DNA from: Marisa cornuarietis
Taxonomy: Eukaryota; Mollusca; Gastropoda; Architaenioglossa; Ampullariidae
Length of the DNA: 64,000 bases
Direction of reading: 5' to 3'
NCBI GenBank assembly: GCA_004794655.1
Contig: SMMW01000130.1
Span: forward strand, 992,001-1,056,000
Shown here: positions 22,295 through 35,600 of the stretch, piece after piece
Position numbering within the stretch: position 1 is the stretch's first letter
Layout: every line of letters begins with the position of its first letter
Made by a program: the position numbers and the translations under genes
Notes under the pieces: model-generated
Databases searched by the model: none
Told to the model about the DNA's origin: nothing
The model's input: the letters and a program-made list of their open reading frames with translations, nothing else

Positions 22295-25200
22295 ATGGCG
22301 CCCCGTTTTGTTTATGTTGTCTGCATCTGTGCTGTTCTTGTGTCAGCATTCCAGGTACGCTGCGAGAGGTTGAAATTAAATCTCTTTTGTCCAGTCTAAA
22401 ACTTGACAAATCTTTAGTTAAAATATCAGTTAATTGACAAGAGAATGGTACAGAGAGCAATATACACTACATTTTTCTGTAAAACTTCAAAGAAAGATAC
22501 ACATAGGCCTATATGTGTAGAATAGAATATCATTCTGAAACTAGAAATGTGGTTTTTCCTAATTTTTGGCAAGAGCACCACAAGGTGATAATGTCATAAT
22601 TATATTCTTGCGTGAAAAGGAGAGTTACATTGAACTAAATGTTAATAACTGAATTAGTTTTCGCGAAAATTAATTAGTATCATTCCTTAAGATTAAATAC
22701 CACAAGAAAGGGGTTGAAATGAATACAGCACTTATATTTAGTTTCATGTATTATGGAGCTCGGTGTCATATTTCGATCCCATCCAGGTATATATATATAT
22801 AATGTTTTGAAAATGTCTAATAAAACGATGACTGGACATAGAAACTATATATATCTTACCATTAGTGACATACACAAAATCTGTCTTAAATTATTTTCCA
22901 ATTTTTTATCTAGAATATCAAATTTTTGTCACTAATATCAGCTTTTAATTAGTATCATAATGCTATAGTTAAAACATCTATGATATGAAGAAATATATAG
23001 CGCTGTTTGTCGTATTTCAAGCTTTTTGCTAAACAGGGTATTTCACATAATTAATTTTCATTTTAGGAATCTGCATATGCACAAAACGTTGACCCTACCA
23101 AGATCAAGAAAGTTCATCTTGTTTTCATGAATCATCTGGGTGAGACCTTTCAGCTAATCAGTAATAACATATTTGGAATAATTTTAAATCTATAAATTAC
23201 ATAAAATTTTTCAGTTTTATGTTTGTGTACATATGTCCTAAACAAGTATTTTCAAGTGTTGCTCATAAGTAGATAATGCAATATGCACATACATACATAT
23301 TGTGCGGAAGGGAAGTCTATTAACTTTAAATTTAAAAGTAATTATTTTGGTCAACAAATGCAAAACTCTTTTAAGTTTCTTTGCCTAAGTACACATTAGT
23401 GTTAACTTTTAAACAATAGTAGGATTCAGATGTGATAACTACTTATTTATTTATTATTTTAACGATGAATTTTTTTCAGATGTTGGATATGATGGTATTT
23501 ATCCTGAAGTGGGTTTTGCACTGAATGTGATCAACAAATATTTTACTGAGTACTATCCCCGTGCAGCTGCTATAGCAGAGGAGCTCCGTCTATTAGGATT
23601 CAAAGAGAGACTTGTATACACGACACATCCATGGCTTCTGCGCTTGTATTTGAATTGTCCTTCAATGATACTGGCTAGCAATGTTTCCTTAAAGGTACTA
23701 CTGCTGTTTTGGTTTAGTGTTTCTGAAAATATATGCAGATAATACGATTGCTTCTGACAGAATCAGTTGTTCTGTGTAGCATTCAACATTTTTATGTTTT
23801 TATATGTGTGCTTTGGTAGCAGAGCAGTAAAACAGTCAAGACTGAGGTTGTGAATCTCTATGGTATTATGTATGTGTGTGTATATATATATATATAATGT
23901 CATGGTATAGTTCCAGATTAATAAATTGGATAATCATTTTTACAGTATATTGCTGTTATAAAATGAAGTCCAATTAACAACAGTTAATCACTCAAGGAGG
24001 AAAGAGATGCACAATGTTTGAGAACATGGCAAAACAAAGGTATTACTCTTAAATGTTTTTATCTAACATCTGTTTCTTATTAATTATAGTGCCCTTCTCG
24101 CACAGAGGTGGACACAGTGAGGCGGGCAGTTGCTATGGGAGATGTGGTGTGGCATGCAGGTCCCATGAATATGCAGTTTGAGAATTTCATGGATCCTATC
24201 ATGATGGACTTGTCTCTGAATATTAGTGCAAATCTAGACAGAGAATTTGGAATCCATAGAACGACACCAGTTGTGAGCCAGCGAGATGTGCCAGGTAGCT
24301 GTCATTGGCATTTCTTGGGCCAGTTGCACAACACATTTCTAATTTTAAACACTTTTAGGCCTAAAATCTATTTAGATAATCAGTTTAAAATGCACACCAC
24401 AATTTTAGAATTTTTAAAACTAAAACTGCTTTAAGTAAGATAATGCTTATTAAGTCTGACTTTCTGTCCAGTCAGTACAAATTTTTGGTATGTTCTTGTG
24501 CAATGCATCAAAATTGCAGAGAAGAGATTTTGCTTCTTTAGAACAGTTTTAAGGTTTAGAAACATGTTGTGCAACCCGCCTTGGTTTTTGAAGACTAGAA
24601 GAATTATGCTGATGTAATAGATATGATACCTTATGCAGCATTATATGAGACATGAAGTCTTAGAAAATGTCAAAATAAATTAGTAGAAAATAGTGTTTGG
24701 AAAAAGTGTCAGTGGGAAAATTTTGTTTGTTTATATGAAAAACATTCTTGCTAGAACTAGGTATTGAACTCTGAATAAGATTAGTAAATAAGCACTGAAG
24801 ATATTCTTTGTGCATTTGAGTCATGCAGGGATGACCAAAGCTGTGATTCCTATCATGAAGAAGTATAATATATCGGCAATCACAGTGGGTGTAAACCCGA
24901 TGACAAGCCCCCCTGCTGTTCCACCTCACCCCTTTGTCTGGAAACTAAATCCCCAGACTAAAGACGAAGATGGCATCATTGCTTTTTATCATCCAGGTGA
25001 ATTTTATTATCTTTCTTAGATGTGCTTTCCTGCAGGCATTAGTTGTGTGTGTGTTTCTTGAACAAGTATTTTCATGGTTACCTATTTTTTTTTGCATTCT
25101 GTATGTTGAAATACATTTGGTATGAAACTTTTCCTCAGGTTTTTAATGTATAAATCAATTTTTATGCACACATTAGTGAGATTGGTTGAAATGGGCACTT

Positions 25201-28200
25201 ACCTGTTCTTCCACTATTACTAGAGTACATGATATAAAAATTTTAATCTCAACGTAAAAAACCACTATTTTACCAAAAAAGTGTGTTCTCAGTAATGGAT
25301 AGCTCATTTTGTTCAGTCTTCTAAAACAAAAAAGCAAAATCAAAACAGGAGGTCCAGGGAGATATTTTTTCTATTTTAGTGTTTTTTCCGTATTTTATCA
25401 AGTGTAGTTGTCTTTAGTTGCAGTGTGCAAGCAGATCATGATGTGCATTAACTTCATGAAGCGCATAGTCACAGATCCTTTCTCTGCTAACCAGTTTGAC
25501 AACTGTCACAGTTCTGATTAAGCAAACACTTTTCCATAACATTATGATTTGTTTTTCAGGAGGCTATCCTAATAACCCTGGTATGTTTCCTACTGCAGCA
25601 GGAGGAATGTCAGTCAAAGACTGTCTGTTTGCAGAAGATGTTAATGCCTTCCCAGAAACACTGTGCTTTGCTTTCCGTACAGATAACTCTGGCCCACCAG
25701 CCACCTTGGCGGTACACGCAGTTATATTGTGTTTGTTGCTGTGAGGCCAGGGTTGGATGTAAACAGCATACTGAAATGAATGTCGGTAATGCATGTTGTA
25801 AGGTGTAGGAAGAGTAGTGCATCAGACATCGGTTTAGCAGGGAGGTAGGAATCAGAGAAGTAAGGAAGATAGCAAAGTTGGGGCAGAGTGGTGCTCAGCA
25901 CACGTCTAGATGCTTGTTGACTATTAACACCCACCAGTCAGTAAACTGCTAATATTTTGTTAGAAATTTAACAAATGCTGATGTAGCTAACTGCCTATAT
26001 ATTTAGTGCCTTGTAGCTAAGTGTTGTGCATTGCCTATTCATCTAAGTGTCCTGTATTATAGCTATCTACTATGCATTACCTATAGATCTATCTATAGTT
26101 CCCTTCCACCTCCCCACCCAATGTGTTGACAGTTATATTGAATTTTAAACAACTGCCTGCAATGTAACTGTTGTGAAAATGTCATTTTCACTTCTCAGAT
26201 GTAATTATAGTGATTGATTTCTAACACTGTAAACAGTCATTTTTGTGAGCAGGAGGTTCTGAGCAACTTTGAGCTTGCTCGAGGCCAGTTTCCTAATGCA
26301 GTTGTTCAGGGGTCTACGTTGGATGAATATGTATCTTCACTGAAGGCTTCAGGCACTACCTACCCGACTGTCACCCAGGAGATTGGTGACACCTGGATCA
26401 TGGGTGTGCAGTCAGATCCAAAGAAGATGGCCATGTACAGGGCTTTTGTGAGAGTGTTTACTGATTGCATTATTAAAGGTTTGTAAACTTCTTTGTGTTT
26501 GGTATACTCTTCAGTGTATTTTATAAATTTAAGATGTAGGTTTTTTTCTCTTTCCTTAGACAGATGAATGACTGTCATAACACTACAGTATATGTTGACT
26601 ACATTGTGAAATCTGATTCTCAGACAATTTCTTCTAATCCATAGACTGATAATCAGTGGTAATAATGGAAGTGGTTGGAGGTCTGCAATTTTTTTAAAGA
26701 TAATCTTCCTATAAAAATGTTTGTTTTCAGTTTTCTTGACAACTTCATTTCACCATGCTAGCTCCATGCGTCATAGAATTCAATTGTCAGCTGCAACTGC
26801 TTCACCTCCTGTTTTAATTTCTGTTACTAGATACTTTATTGCATGTGCCACTGTAAAGTCAAGGTCATATTTTCATTTGTCTCCCTTGGAATTAGGATTA
26901 TGCCAGCCTGATGATCCACGAATATCCCAAGCTGTGTTTTACATCACCAAGATTCCTGAACACACATGGGGACTCGATTCCCTCCCTGACTGTTTCAACT
27001 GGTCCAATGCAGCCTTTCAGAAGGCTCGGTCAGGTAAATCCTATTGCTAAAACCTTTTAAAACCCCAGGCTGAACTTTTTTTACAGTTTGGAATTTCTTG
27101 GTCAACAGATGCATGTAGATGCCACATAAATTGTTTGTATTGTTAAGTGTGCATGTTTTTAGTGAACTGTAAAGAACTAATAAAGGTGCAATGGCATGGG
27201 TTTTGAAAGTGTGAAAAATTGAAGGAAACTTAAAAGGAGGCCCAGAGAATTGGTGGCAACAGCATGAGTGGTGGAGATCATAATGGTGGTTGTAACGATG
27301 GCATTTGCCAAACTTTTACTCTGTCATGGTACAGGAGGTGAAAGAATGGAGGGGCAACAGTGTGGGTGCTAGAAACTGCTTTCGTCAGGATGTGGTTGGG
27401 GTGTAAGAATTTACCTGATTTGAGATCTCCCATTAGACTTTTGCTACCAATTTGATTTTATGTAAATAAAATGCAATCATTATTTTTGTATGTTTGATAG
27501 GACATGGATGCAAGTGATACCAACAAATTTGTGAAGATTTATAAATTTGTTAGGACAATGATCATGGATCCTTATGATCCAATTTTGAATTTGAAATAGT
27601 TCTAAAGTTGTGTTATTTGTGTCATTTTCACAAAATTATCGATTATTATTTATGATAGATTATAGCGTACCAATCATTTTTACATATTTGTTCAAATGAC
27701 TAACTTTTGTCCCTCTATTTTTTTAATTGCAGAAAAATGACATTTAAAATGTTCTCCAGAATGAAATAAATATTTCAAAAAAGATTTAATGAATAGATTA
27801 TGTTCGTCTAGGTCAAAACTATACAGATCGTATAGCAGCTTGGGAGGAGCAGCGGGAGTTCATGGATCTAACCTTGGAAAGTTTGGCTTCACATCCCATT
27901 GTTGCATCCGTCAAAACTGAATTTATGAACCTGGAGCCTAGTTTACCTGATCTTTCAGGTATTACAGTGTAACTTCGTATTCTGCTACCAACCCTCCACA
28001 AATCTTTTCTTTTGTGATACAAAGGCAGGGTATGGCTTTAAGGCTGATGACTGTCCAGCAGGAAAGAATTGATTTGATCTGATCAAAGGATGTGAGGGTA
28101 CATGTCGGGCCAGATCGAAGCAATGAGGGAAGAAAGAGCACTAGGGTTGTTGGCACTGAGTGTGCTTCTCATCCCCCTCCTTCGGGTCTAACTATTCTTT

Positions 28201-31200
28201 CCCACCAGAGGCTAACAGCTTGGCCTTTAAAGGTTATAATGCAGAATTGTATACACATAAGTTCAGCTATTGTGTACACTTAAGTGCACTCAAATATGAT
28301 TGTGTACACTCACATGCAGTTGTGTGTTAGCTCTCATTGCAGTTAAAGTTAATTTATTTACCACTTTATTTATGCACAGAAATTGACAGTAGTAGTTTTG
28401 GGGAGTCAGACATGCTGTCCGATATTTGAGTACAACAGAGAAATGAGTGTGAAAGGAGCACACATACTTTCTTTATTAGGATTTCCTCTTGGCTTTCTGG
28501 TACATATATATATTATGGAGCTAACTTTATGACTGAATTTCTGGTCTTGTCCTTTCAGGCAGTGTGTTTGTTACCTGCATACCTGTAGCAGGGTGGAGTA
28601 GAATGGGGAAGAAGTATCACTGGGTAAAATTTCAAGACAGTTTAAACATAGCTAGGGAACAGGAAAATGTAGATAGCATCTTTGAAGGGTGAACAGAAAA
28701 ATGCATGTGTGCAATCACGCACACACGTAGAATACATTCATTCTCTACCCATGCACCATGCACTTACCCCTTGCATACTCACACACACTCCCACAATACT
28801 CTCTCACACACACACATTCTCTCACGCACATACTCCCACAATACTCTCACACCTACTTTGCCCACTCCACACACAGTCATTCCACTCTTTGTTCACGGTC
28901 TCTCCACACATTCTCTCTTTCCCACCTACTCTATCCAAACACTCATTGCACAGACTCCATTTACAAACTCACAATGCACACACTCTGTCACTGTGCACAA
29001 TTACTCCACACACACTCTCTCTCACACACCCACTCCACTCTGATTCAGATATAATGCACTTCCACACACTCCAAACCGACCTACTCACCCAAACCTAACC
29101 TTGCTCATTCACTCATAATTTTTTAGTTGATAATTATGTACAAGTCCATTTGATTGCAGAGTATGAAACAGCTAGCATTACTGACCAGTTCAAGTGTGTT
29201 GATGGCACGGTTCTTGCATTTGCAGCTGATGGATCACTAAGCAAGCTGTTTGATCCAAACAACAAAGTATAGTATTTTACAGTTTTACAGTGGTTCTCTA
29301 CAACACCCAGGGATTCCCTGCCATGAATAAAGTCAAAGATAGGAGCATAATTTTATGGCTAGTTTAATATTTATTTGATTTGTATGTAGTACCATTTTAC
29401 TTCCAGTTTGTAAATCTGGAATCAGAAAATAGGTGACATAGTAATTATAGATTAATTCTGTGCATAAATATAGAAGTACTATAACATTCATACAAAATTG
29501 AGATAGTTCATGCACAAAATGGGTGACATAGTAATATAAACTTTTCAGGTGGAGTGGGCAACTGATGGATTCAGGATGGGTCAAATCCTGTACAACACCT
29601 ACAATGAATCTGACTATGACTACATGTCTAAGCTGTATGACTATATTGGTGGCGCAGGCTTCCACAAGGATAATTCTACAATCAATGCCCATCCTGAATC
29701 TCGAAGGTGGGATGTCAAAGCCCAGAATTTATACAGGAGGAAAGGTAAATAATTTATTTTTAATTCAGTAAATACAATTCACAAAACTTGGCATTACATA
29801 TTATTCAAAAACCCCTTTCATTCTTAACTCACATTCGTTCCATACACACAGAGACAAGAGTAGATGTAGAGGTAGAAGAAGATTCAGAAGTGTGAAAGAT
29901 AATTAATTTTGTTTAACATGTACAGTACAACTGTACTTGTTTAGTGTCGGTGCTTGCAACCTCTGACATGAAGCATACGTAAACAATGGGAAGAAAAGAC
30001 TATATCATGCCCATGCGTTTAAAGTCAATTTTCTTGTGGAGAAATTAAGATAACAGGGATATAACACAATGTGGCACAAACATTTTTATTAGTTAGACCT
30101 TGGCTCAATTGTCTTATATTTTCATAAAATTTCTTTACTAACACTTTTTCAGGCAATGTGACTTGTGACTTCATAGTGAAAGCTGCTCCTGCTGACCAGG
30201 AGGCAGTTTTAGAATATGGAGCACCTCCTTTGTTCTACATTCATTACACATACTCACCAGACCAGGACAAGAGCGTTGCTAAAGGAGGTGTGTACATCTG
30301 CAAAAAAATTATACCTGCGAAAAATGAAATACTGCAAACTACGGTTTAAAAAAACCACATCAGAATCCATTTTAGTCTTTTTTCAATGAAGGTAACTAGC
30401 CATCTCTCAGCAGTTGCAGTATTTTTCTTCCAGAAGATGGGTCTTGTATGCCATTAAGATTAAGTATGAGGATAAAACAGTTGACAGAGCTGCTGAAATG
30501 CTGTCAAGGTTTTTGCTTTTGATAAATGATTTCCCATATCTTTTAAGAAAGTGTTGTTCTACTACAGTTTTGCAGATTGCGGTTCAGTGGTTTAACAAAG
30601 GTCCTACTCGGTTGTCGGAAGCTATTTCATTTGGTTTCAACCCCAATCCCAGGCCATCTTCTGTGTGGACAATGTCAAAACTGGGAGAACTAATAGACCC
30701 AATGGATGTCATATTAAATGGAAGCCAGTATCTACATGGTAAGTGGGCATGCATATATCTTAATATATATGTACATAAATTTATGTGTTCACATCTGCAT
30801 CATGTAACATACATTTCTTACTATATAGGTAACAGGCATTGTGTGGCATATCTATGGTAGTATGTGGGGTATCATGGAAATGGTTTCCTTTTTTTTCCTG
30901 GGTGACCTAACATAGAACAGGCCAACTCCAGGTTTCTGCAGTAAAATGAAATATCTTTATTTTCTGTGCATTAAAAAAAAAGCAGTTGATAACAGGCAGC
31001 CACTGCCTCAGTCTGCAAGCCTGTTGTGGAAGTGTCTTTAAAACCAGGTAATCTTGCCTGTGCTTCTTAAATAATAGCTTCTTCATTAACATTGCAATAA
31101 GGCTCCACTTAAACTTGTAGAAGATTAAGAATTATTACACTTTAAGATTTTGCCAGAGGCAGTCTGGTAGTAAAGTGGTAAAAGATAAGTATGAGGTGAA

Positions 31201-31970
31201 TCCCTAGCTAGGTGCCTAGGTCTAGGTCATTTGTTTTGGTGCACTGTGTCATAACAACTCCAATGCAGGCCTGGCCATCGGAGTTTTTCAGGTACTCTGA
31301 TTCCCCCCCTCCCCCTTGTCCCTGCTTTTATCTCTTTCTTTTGAAATAAACAACTAACCAGTCAGTCTTTCTAAGTAACAATAATGGATGGAAAGATTTC
31401 TGGAGAATATTGGTAGCATGACAAGCTGCTCCAGAAAGTTCTGTGGCTGCTTGTGTTCGAGTGGGTGATTTACAGTGTCAGCTTTATTATCTTGCCACCT
31501 GCTATGTTGCTAACCACATCTCTACCCGGACTTTGTGGCTGAATAGATTTCATGCAGTTATCACTTGGTGCGGGTCACATGCTGCTTTTATGCTGCCCCT
31601 ACTGCCACATGCCCAACATTTCTGTTTCATGGATTGTGGCAACATGAGGAGTCAAGTCTGTAAATACATGACTTAATTATGCTGTATCACGTTTTATTCA
31701 TTTTCAGCAATAAACAAGGGAGTGTACTACTTAGATAAGAACCAGACAGGATTGCAGATTCTCAGTCCAGATGTGGCCCTCCTGACTCTAGGCACAGCCT
31801 CACGTCCACCGTCTGTCTTCCCTGTGCCTCTGACCACCCCAACAGAGCCATTTGTTTCAGTAGCCTACAATATCTACAACAACATGTGGAATACCAATTA
31901 TATATATTGGTATCCGTTTTTTCAGGAAGATCAGAACTTTAAAGCTCGCTTCTATCTCTATTTTGTGTGA
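22295..31970 (+). CDS. Secreted DUF5054 (GH38-like) protein, copy 2, 14 exons, 751 aa
   Basis: Exons: 22295-22354, 23067-23139, 23480-23694, 24090-24294, 24829-24996, 25560-25711, 26253-26478, 26896-27033, 27812-27958, 29160-29266, 29549-29744, 30153-30287, 30568-30738, 31708-31970. All join in phase (2256 nt) and end in TGA. Residues 1-20 are a signal peptide (hydrophobic FVYVVCICAVLVSAF). Conserved features match copy 1: NHLDVGYDGIYP (His43, Asp45), HAGPMNMQ, QRDVPGMTKAVIP (Asp182), FRTDNSGPP, and a C-terminus rich in Tyr/Trp (NTNYIYWYPFF). Exon sizes equal those of copy 1 except exons 1, 2 and 11 (three, one and one codons shorter). Exon 13 uses an acceptor 9 nt upstream of a tempting alternative CAG; only the upstream site keeps frame. 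Like other DUF5054 proteins it is predicted to be a GH38-type hydrolase relative. Substrate unknown. Confidence 0.9.
28740..29095. repeat. CACACTC-rich low-complexity tract
   Basis: Irregular CACACT/CTCACA/CCCAC repeats in intron 9 of DUF5054 copy 2. The overlapping open frames here, rich in His, Thr, Ser and Leu, come from the repeat and are not genes. Confidence 0.8.
31145..31335 (+). repeat. Possible decayed tRNA-type SINE
   Basis: A head with TCTGGTAGTAAAGTGG and, about 35 bp later, GGTGAATCCCTAGC resembles degraded A and B boxes. A GC-richer body ends near a C-rich tract. It lies in intron 13 of DUF5054 copy 2. It does not match the 16108 SINE. Confidence 0.3.
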
Positions 31971-32031
31971 AAGTATCAAATTCCAGCACGTTTAAGTCCC
32001 ACTTCCATTTAATGACATAATATTTATCATT

Positions 32032-32037
32032 AATAAA
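32032..32037 (+). other. Candidate polyadenylation signal (AATAAA) of DUF5054 copy 2
   Basis: AATAAA lies 62 nt after the TGA stop, which would give a very short 3' UTR. A later site is possible. Confidence 0.4.
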
Positions 32038-32472
32038 AATTTTCCACTTTAAATGCCTGGGAGCTTAGTAGCCTGCCAGTCAGTGATATACTTCGTCCAT
32101 TCCGGTGTCATGCATTTAACTGTCTGGTGTGACAATAGAGGCCTTTATTAGGGTTACTGTGGGTCGTGTTTTAAATGTCTGTTGTATATTTTCTTAATCC
32201 GCAGAATGGTATATATTTTTAAGAGAACCTTTTTTAACCTATCCTTCAACTCTGAGAGAAGCTGTTTGCAGAAGGCAACTTAAAATGCACAGCCATGCAG
32301 TCCTGTTATGAAAAGTAGATGCAAACAATTTCTCTCTAATCTTCATGTTACACATTTATTTATGAAAATTGTGTATGAAAGATTAATGGCATTAAAACAA
32401 AATCTGTTGATAACAGTTAAGATTAATATCTTTCTGGTTGGTTTGTCAATGTATGTCTCTGGGTCTGTGTAG

Positions 32473-32553
32473 ATGGGCACATGCACGTGTGCACTTGTGT
32501 AATGGGCACATGCACGTGTGCACTTGTGTAATGGGCACATGCATGTGTGTAAT
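32473..32553. repeat. 29-bp minisatellite, nearly three copies
   Basis: Unit ATGGGCACATGCACGTGTGC plus CACTTGTGTA-type end, repeated at 32473, 32502 and 32531 (last copy diverging). It lies just 5' of the intact LINE. Confidence 0.85.
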
Positions 32554-32676
32554 TGGGTATGTATTTTGCCACGTTCCACCTAGCTGTTATGTACACGACA
32601 GACTGAGGCTGTCCTTTTGGCCGTGTCTTCTGAACGCTGCTGTATGTGAATGAATTGTGAGCATACACAGGTCTGA

Positions 32677-35600
32677 ATGGTGATTGTATGGGTTCTATTT
32701 GGTGTGGCAGGTATTGTTGATGTTGGACTCTGTGGTTCTTGTCTTGACAGAGTTACTTACTTATTACGTCGCTATCGTGCTGGTCGCCGTAAGCAGCGTC
32801 CTTTGAAAAAATCTGCTACTCATAGTTATTCTGTCTCGTGCCCCCCTTCACCTGATTCTGAGTCTGACTCCGGTTTTGTGAAAGCTTCGCTGTGTGTCAA
32901 CTCTCTGCTGAATCATGTTTTCCCTACACAGCAGCATCAGCGTCAGCGTGGACGTGATGAGAGTGAACCAGTTGGGTCGAATAACTTTACACCAAACCAA
33001 CATGGTCGTCTGAGAACAGGAGACTGCCAAGTCTCCCGCACACAACTGAACACTCGCCTCCACGTTGGGCTTTTCAACGCCCAGTCTGTATCTTCTGCAC
33101 AACAGTCACTGAAGCGAGCTGAAATCGTAGAATTTGTCATAGACCGCCGCCTTGATATTTTCATCATCACTGAGACGTGGCTTAAACAACATGGCGACGA
33201 GAGCGTGTGTGTCGATCTTACTCCAGTGGGCTACTGCCTAAAATCTTTCCCCCGCCCTACACGTGGTGGTGGTATTGCTATAATCTACAGATCATCACTT
33301 GCCAAGTACCTGTCTTTTACTACTGCCGTATCGTTCCCTCACACGTCTTTTGAATTTGTACAAGTCTCCTCTTCGGCTCCTCATTGCTTGATGCACCTGC
33401 TCTGCATCTACAGACCTCCTCCTAGCGCCAGGAACAAACTTACATCCTCTACATTTTTCTCAGAATTCCATGATCTCTTGGATTATAGCAATGCACTAAT
33501 TGGACCCGCAATTCTCCTCGGAGATGTTAATCTACACTTCGACAACAGTTCTCACCCTGACACTGTCAAACTGTCCGAAATGCTGCACACCTTTCGTTTT
33601 GTCCAGTCCGTGTCGCAACCAACTCACAAAAGAGATCACATCCTGGACTGGGTCATACATCGACCTGATGACCACTTAGTCCAGTCAGTTGATGTTTCCC
33701 ACGATCTCTCATCTGACCACTACTCAGTACTAATCGAACTGGATCGCAAATGCCCATCATCGGCGCCAGTTTTCAGACCCACTCGGTCATTACAAAATGT
33801 GGATAGACTAGCATTCAAAGCACAGCTGCAGATGGCGCTCCTCCAACCACCTTCTGCCGAGCAACTTGACTGTGTTTTGCGTCGAGTAGTTGATGACCAT
33901 GCCCCTGTGTCTCGACGTCTGATGCGCCAGTCTAAATGTGCGCCTTGGCATTCACAGATCCGTGTCGAACTCCGTGACCTGAAGCGCACGCGCCGGCGAG
34001 CTGAACGTGTTTGGCGGAAGACTGGACTCGCCATCCATAAAGAAATTTATAATGCCGCAAAGCGAAGCGTTGCAAAATGCATTTATGCGGCTAAAGCATC
34101 ATATCTTCAGGGCCAAATAATTAACTGCACCTCCTCCAAAAAGCTCTTTGCCATCTGCTCTCAAATGACTGGATCTAAGACAGCAACACCACTGCCTACT
34201 GCCTACCCTGCTTCACTGCTGCCGCAAGTTTTTAGTGATTATTTCACCAGCAAGATATTGGACATTCGATCATCTTTAGACTCTGTGTCAGTGCTTGACA
34301 GCATCTCCTGTGATGTCCTCCCAGGATGCTCCATGTCCAAGTTCCTACCAGTCTCTGAGACCGATGTGAAAGCGGTTATTCTAAAAGCTAAACCAACAAC
34401 TTGCGAGTTAGATCCGATGCCCACAAGCCTTCTGCTCGAGTGCCTAGATACTCTACTTCCTGCCATCACTAATATTGTAAATGTCAGCCTGTCGTCAGGT
34501 GTTTTCCCATCTTTGTTCGAAAATGCGGTGGTGAGGCCACTTCTAAAGAAATCCACACTTGACGTCAATGTCCTGAACAACTACCGTCCAGTTTCCAACT
34601 TGTCTTTTCTCTCTAAGATCATAGAGAAAATAGTTTTGACACAGCTCTGGGCCTACTTACAAGAGCACCATCTTATCCCACAAGCTCAGTCGGCGTATAG
34701 ACCTTTCCACAGCACCGAGACCACTCTTATTAAAGTGACAACAGACATATTATCTGCTCTTGACAGTGGTGATGTCTCTCCATTAACCCTACTGGACCTG
34801 TCTGCTGCATTTGACACTATAGACCACTCTCTGCTTCTTCACAGACTTCACATCCTCTACGGGATTTCTGGACCTGCCCTCTCATGGTTCAACTCCTATC
34901 TCACTGATAGGACCCAGACTGTGTCAGTTGATGGTCAGACATCTCGCCCTGCTTCACTTTTCTGTGGTGTTCCCCAAGGCTCAGTACTTGGCCCAGTTCT
35001 CTTCATCCTGTATACTAAGCCCCTTTCATCATGCATCCGGTCTCACCAGGTTTCTCATCAATCCTATGCTGACGACACGCAGCTTTACTGTTCCACTCCG
35101 CCAGCTGAGTCTTACTCTGCTATTAGCTCTATAAAAGCTTGTATCAGTGATGTCAAGGGCTGGATGCTAAAAAACAAGCTTAAACTAAATGATGATAAAA
35201 CGGAAGCCCTCTTGTGCCATAGAAGAAGACATCAACCTTCACTCGTCAGTCTGCCCAATCACATCAAGGTGGGCGACAGCAACATCACCTTCACGTCATC
35301 TGTTAGGAATCTGGGATTTATTGTCACTGATGACATGACACTCGATAGACATGTAGCAGCTGTCTGTCGGTCTGCCTATTATGAGATTCGTAAGATCAGT
35401 GCTATCCGTCACTTTCTCTCTACACGCGCTACCAACACTCTTATCTGTGCGTTTGTTCTTTCTCGACTTGACTACTGCAACTCCTTGCTGGCAGGCTGCC
35501 CTGACTACCTCATTCAGAGACTCCAGAAAGTACAGAACTCTGCTGCGCGTCTGGTGCTTAGAGCAAGGAAACGGGACCATGTCACTCCTCTCCTTCGTTT

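Noticed and set aside
28682..29098. Overlapping 98-138 codon frames rich in His, Thr and Ser
   Set aside because: They arise from CACACTC low-complexity DNA in an intron; three frames are open at once.
30414..30860. 148-codon ORF as a separate gene
   Set aside because: It is intron sequence read through into exon 13 of DUF5054 copy 2 (30568-30738).
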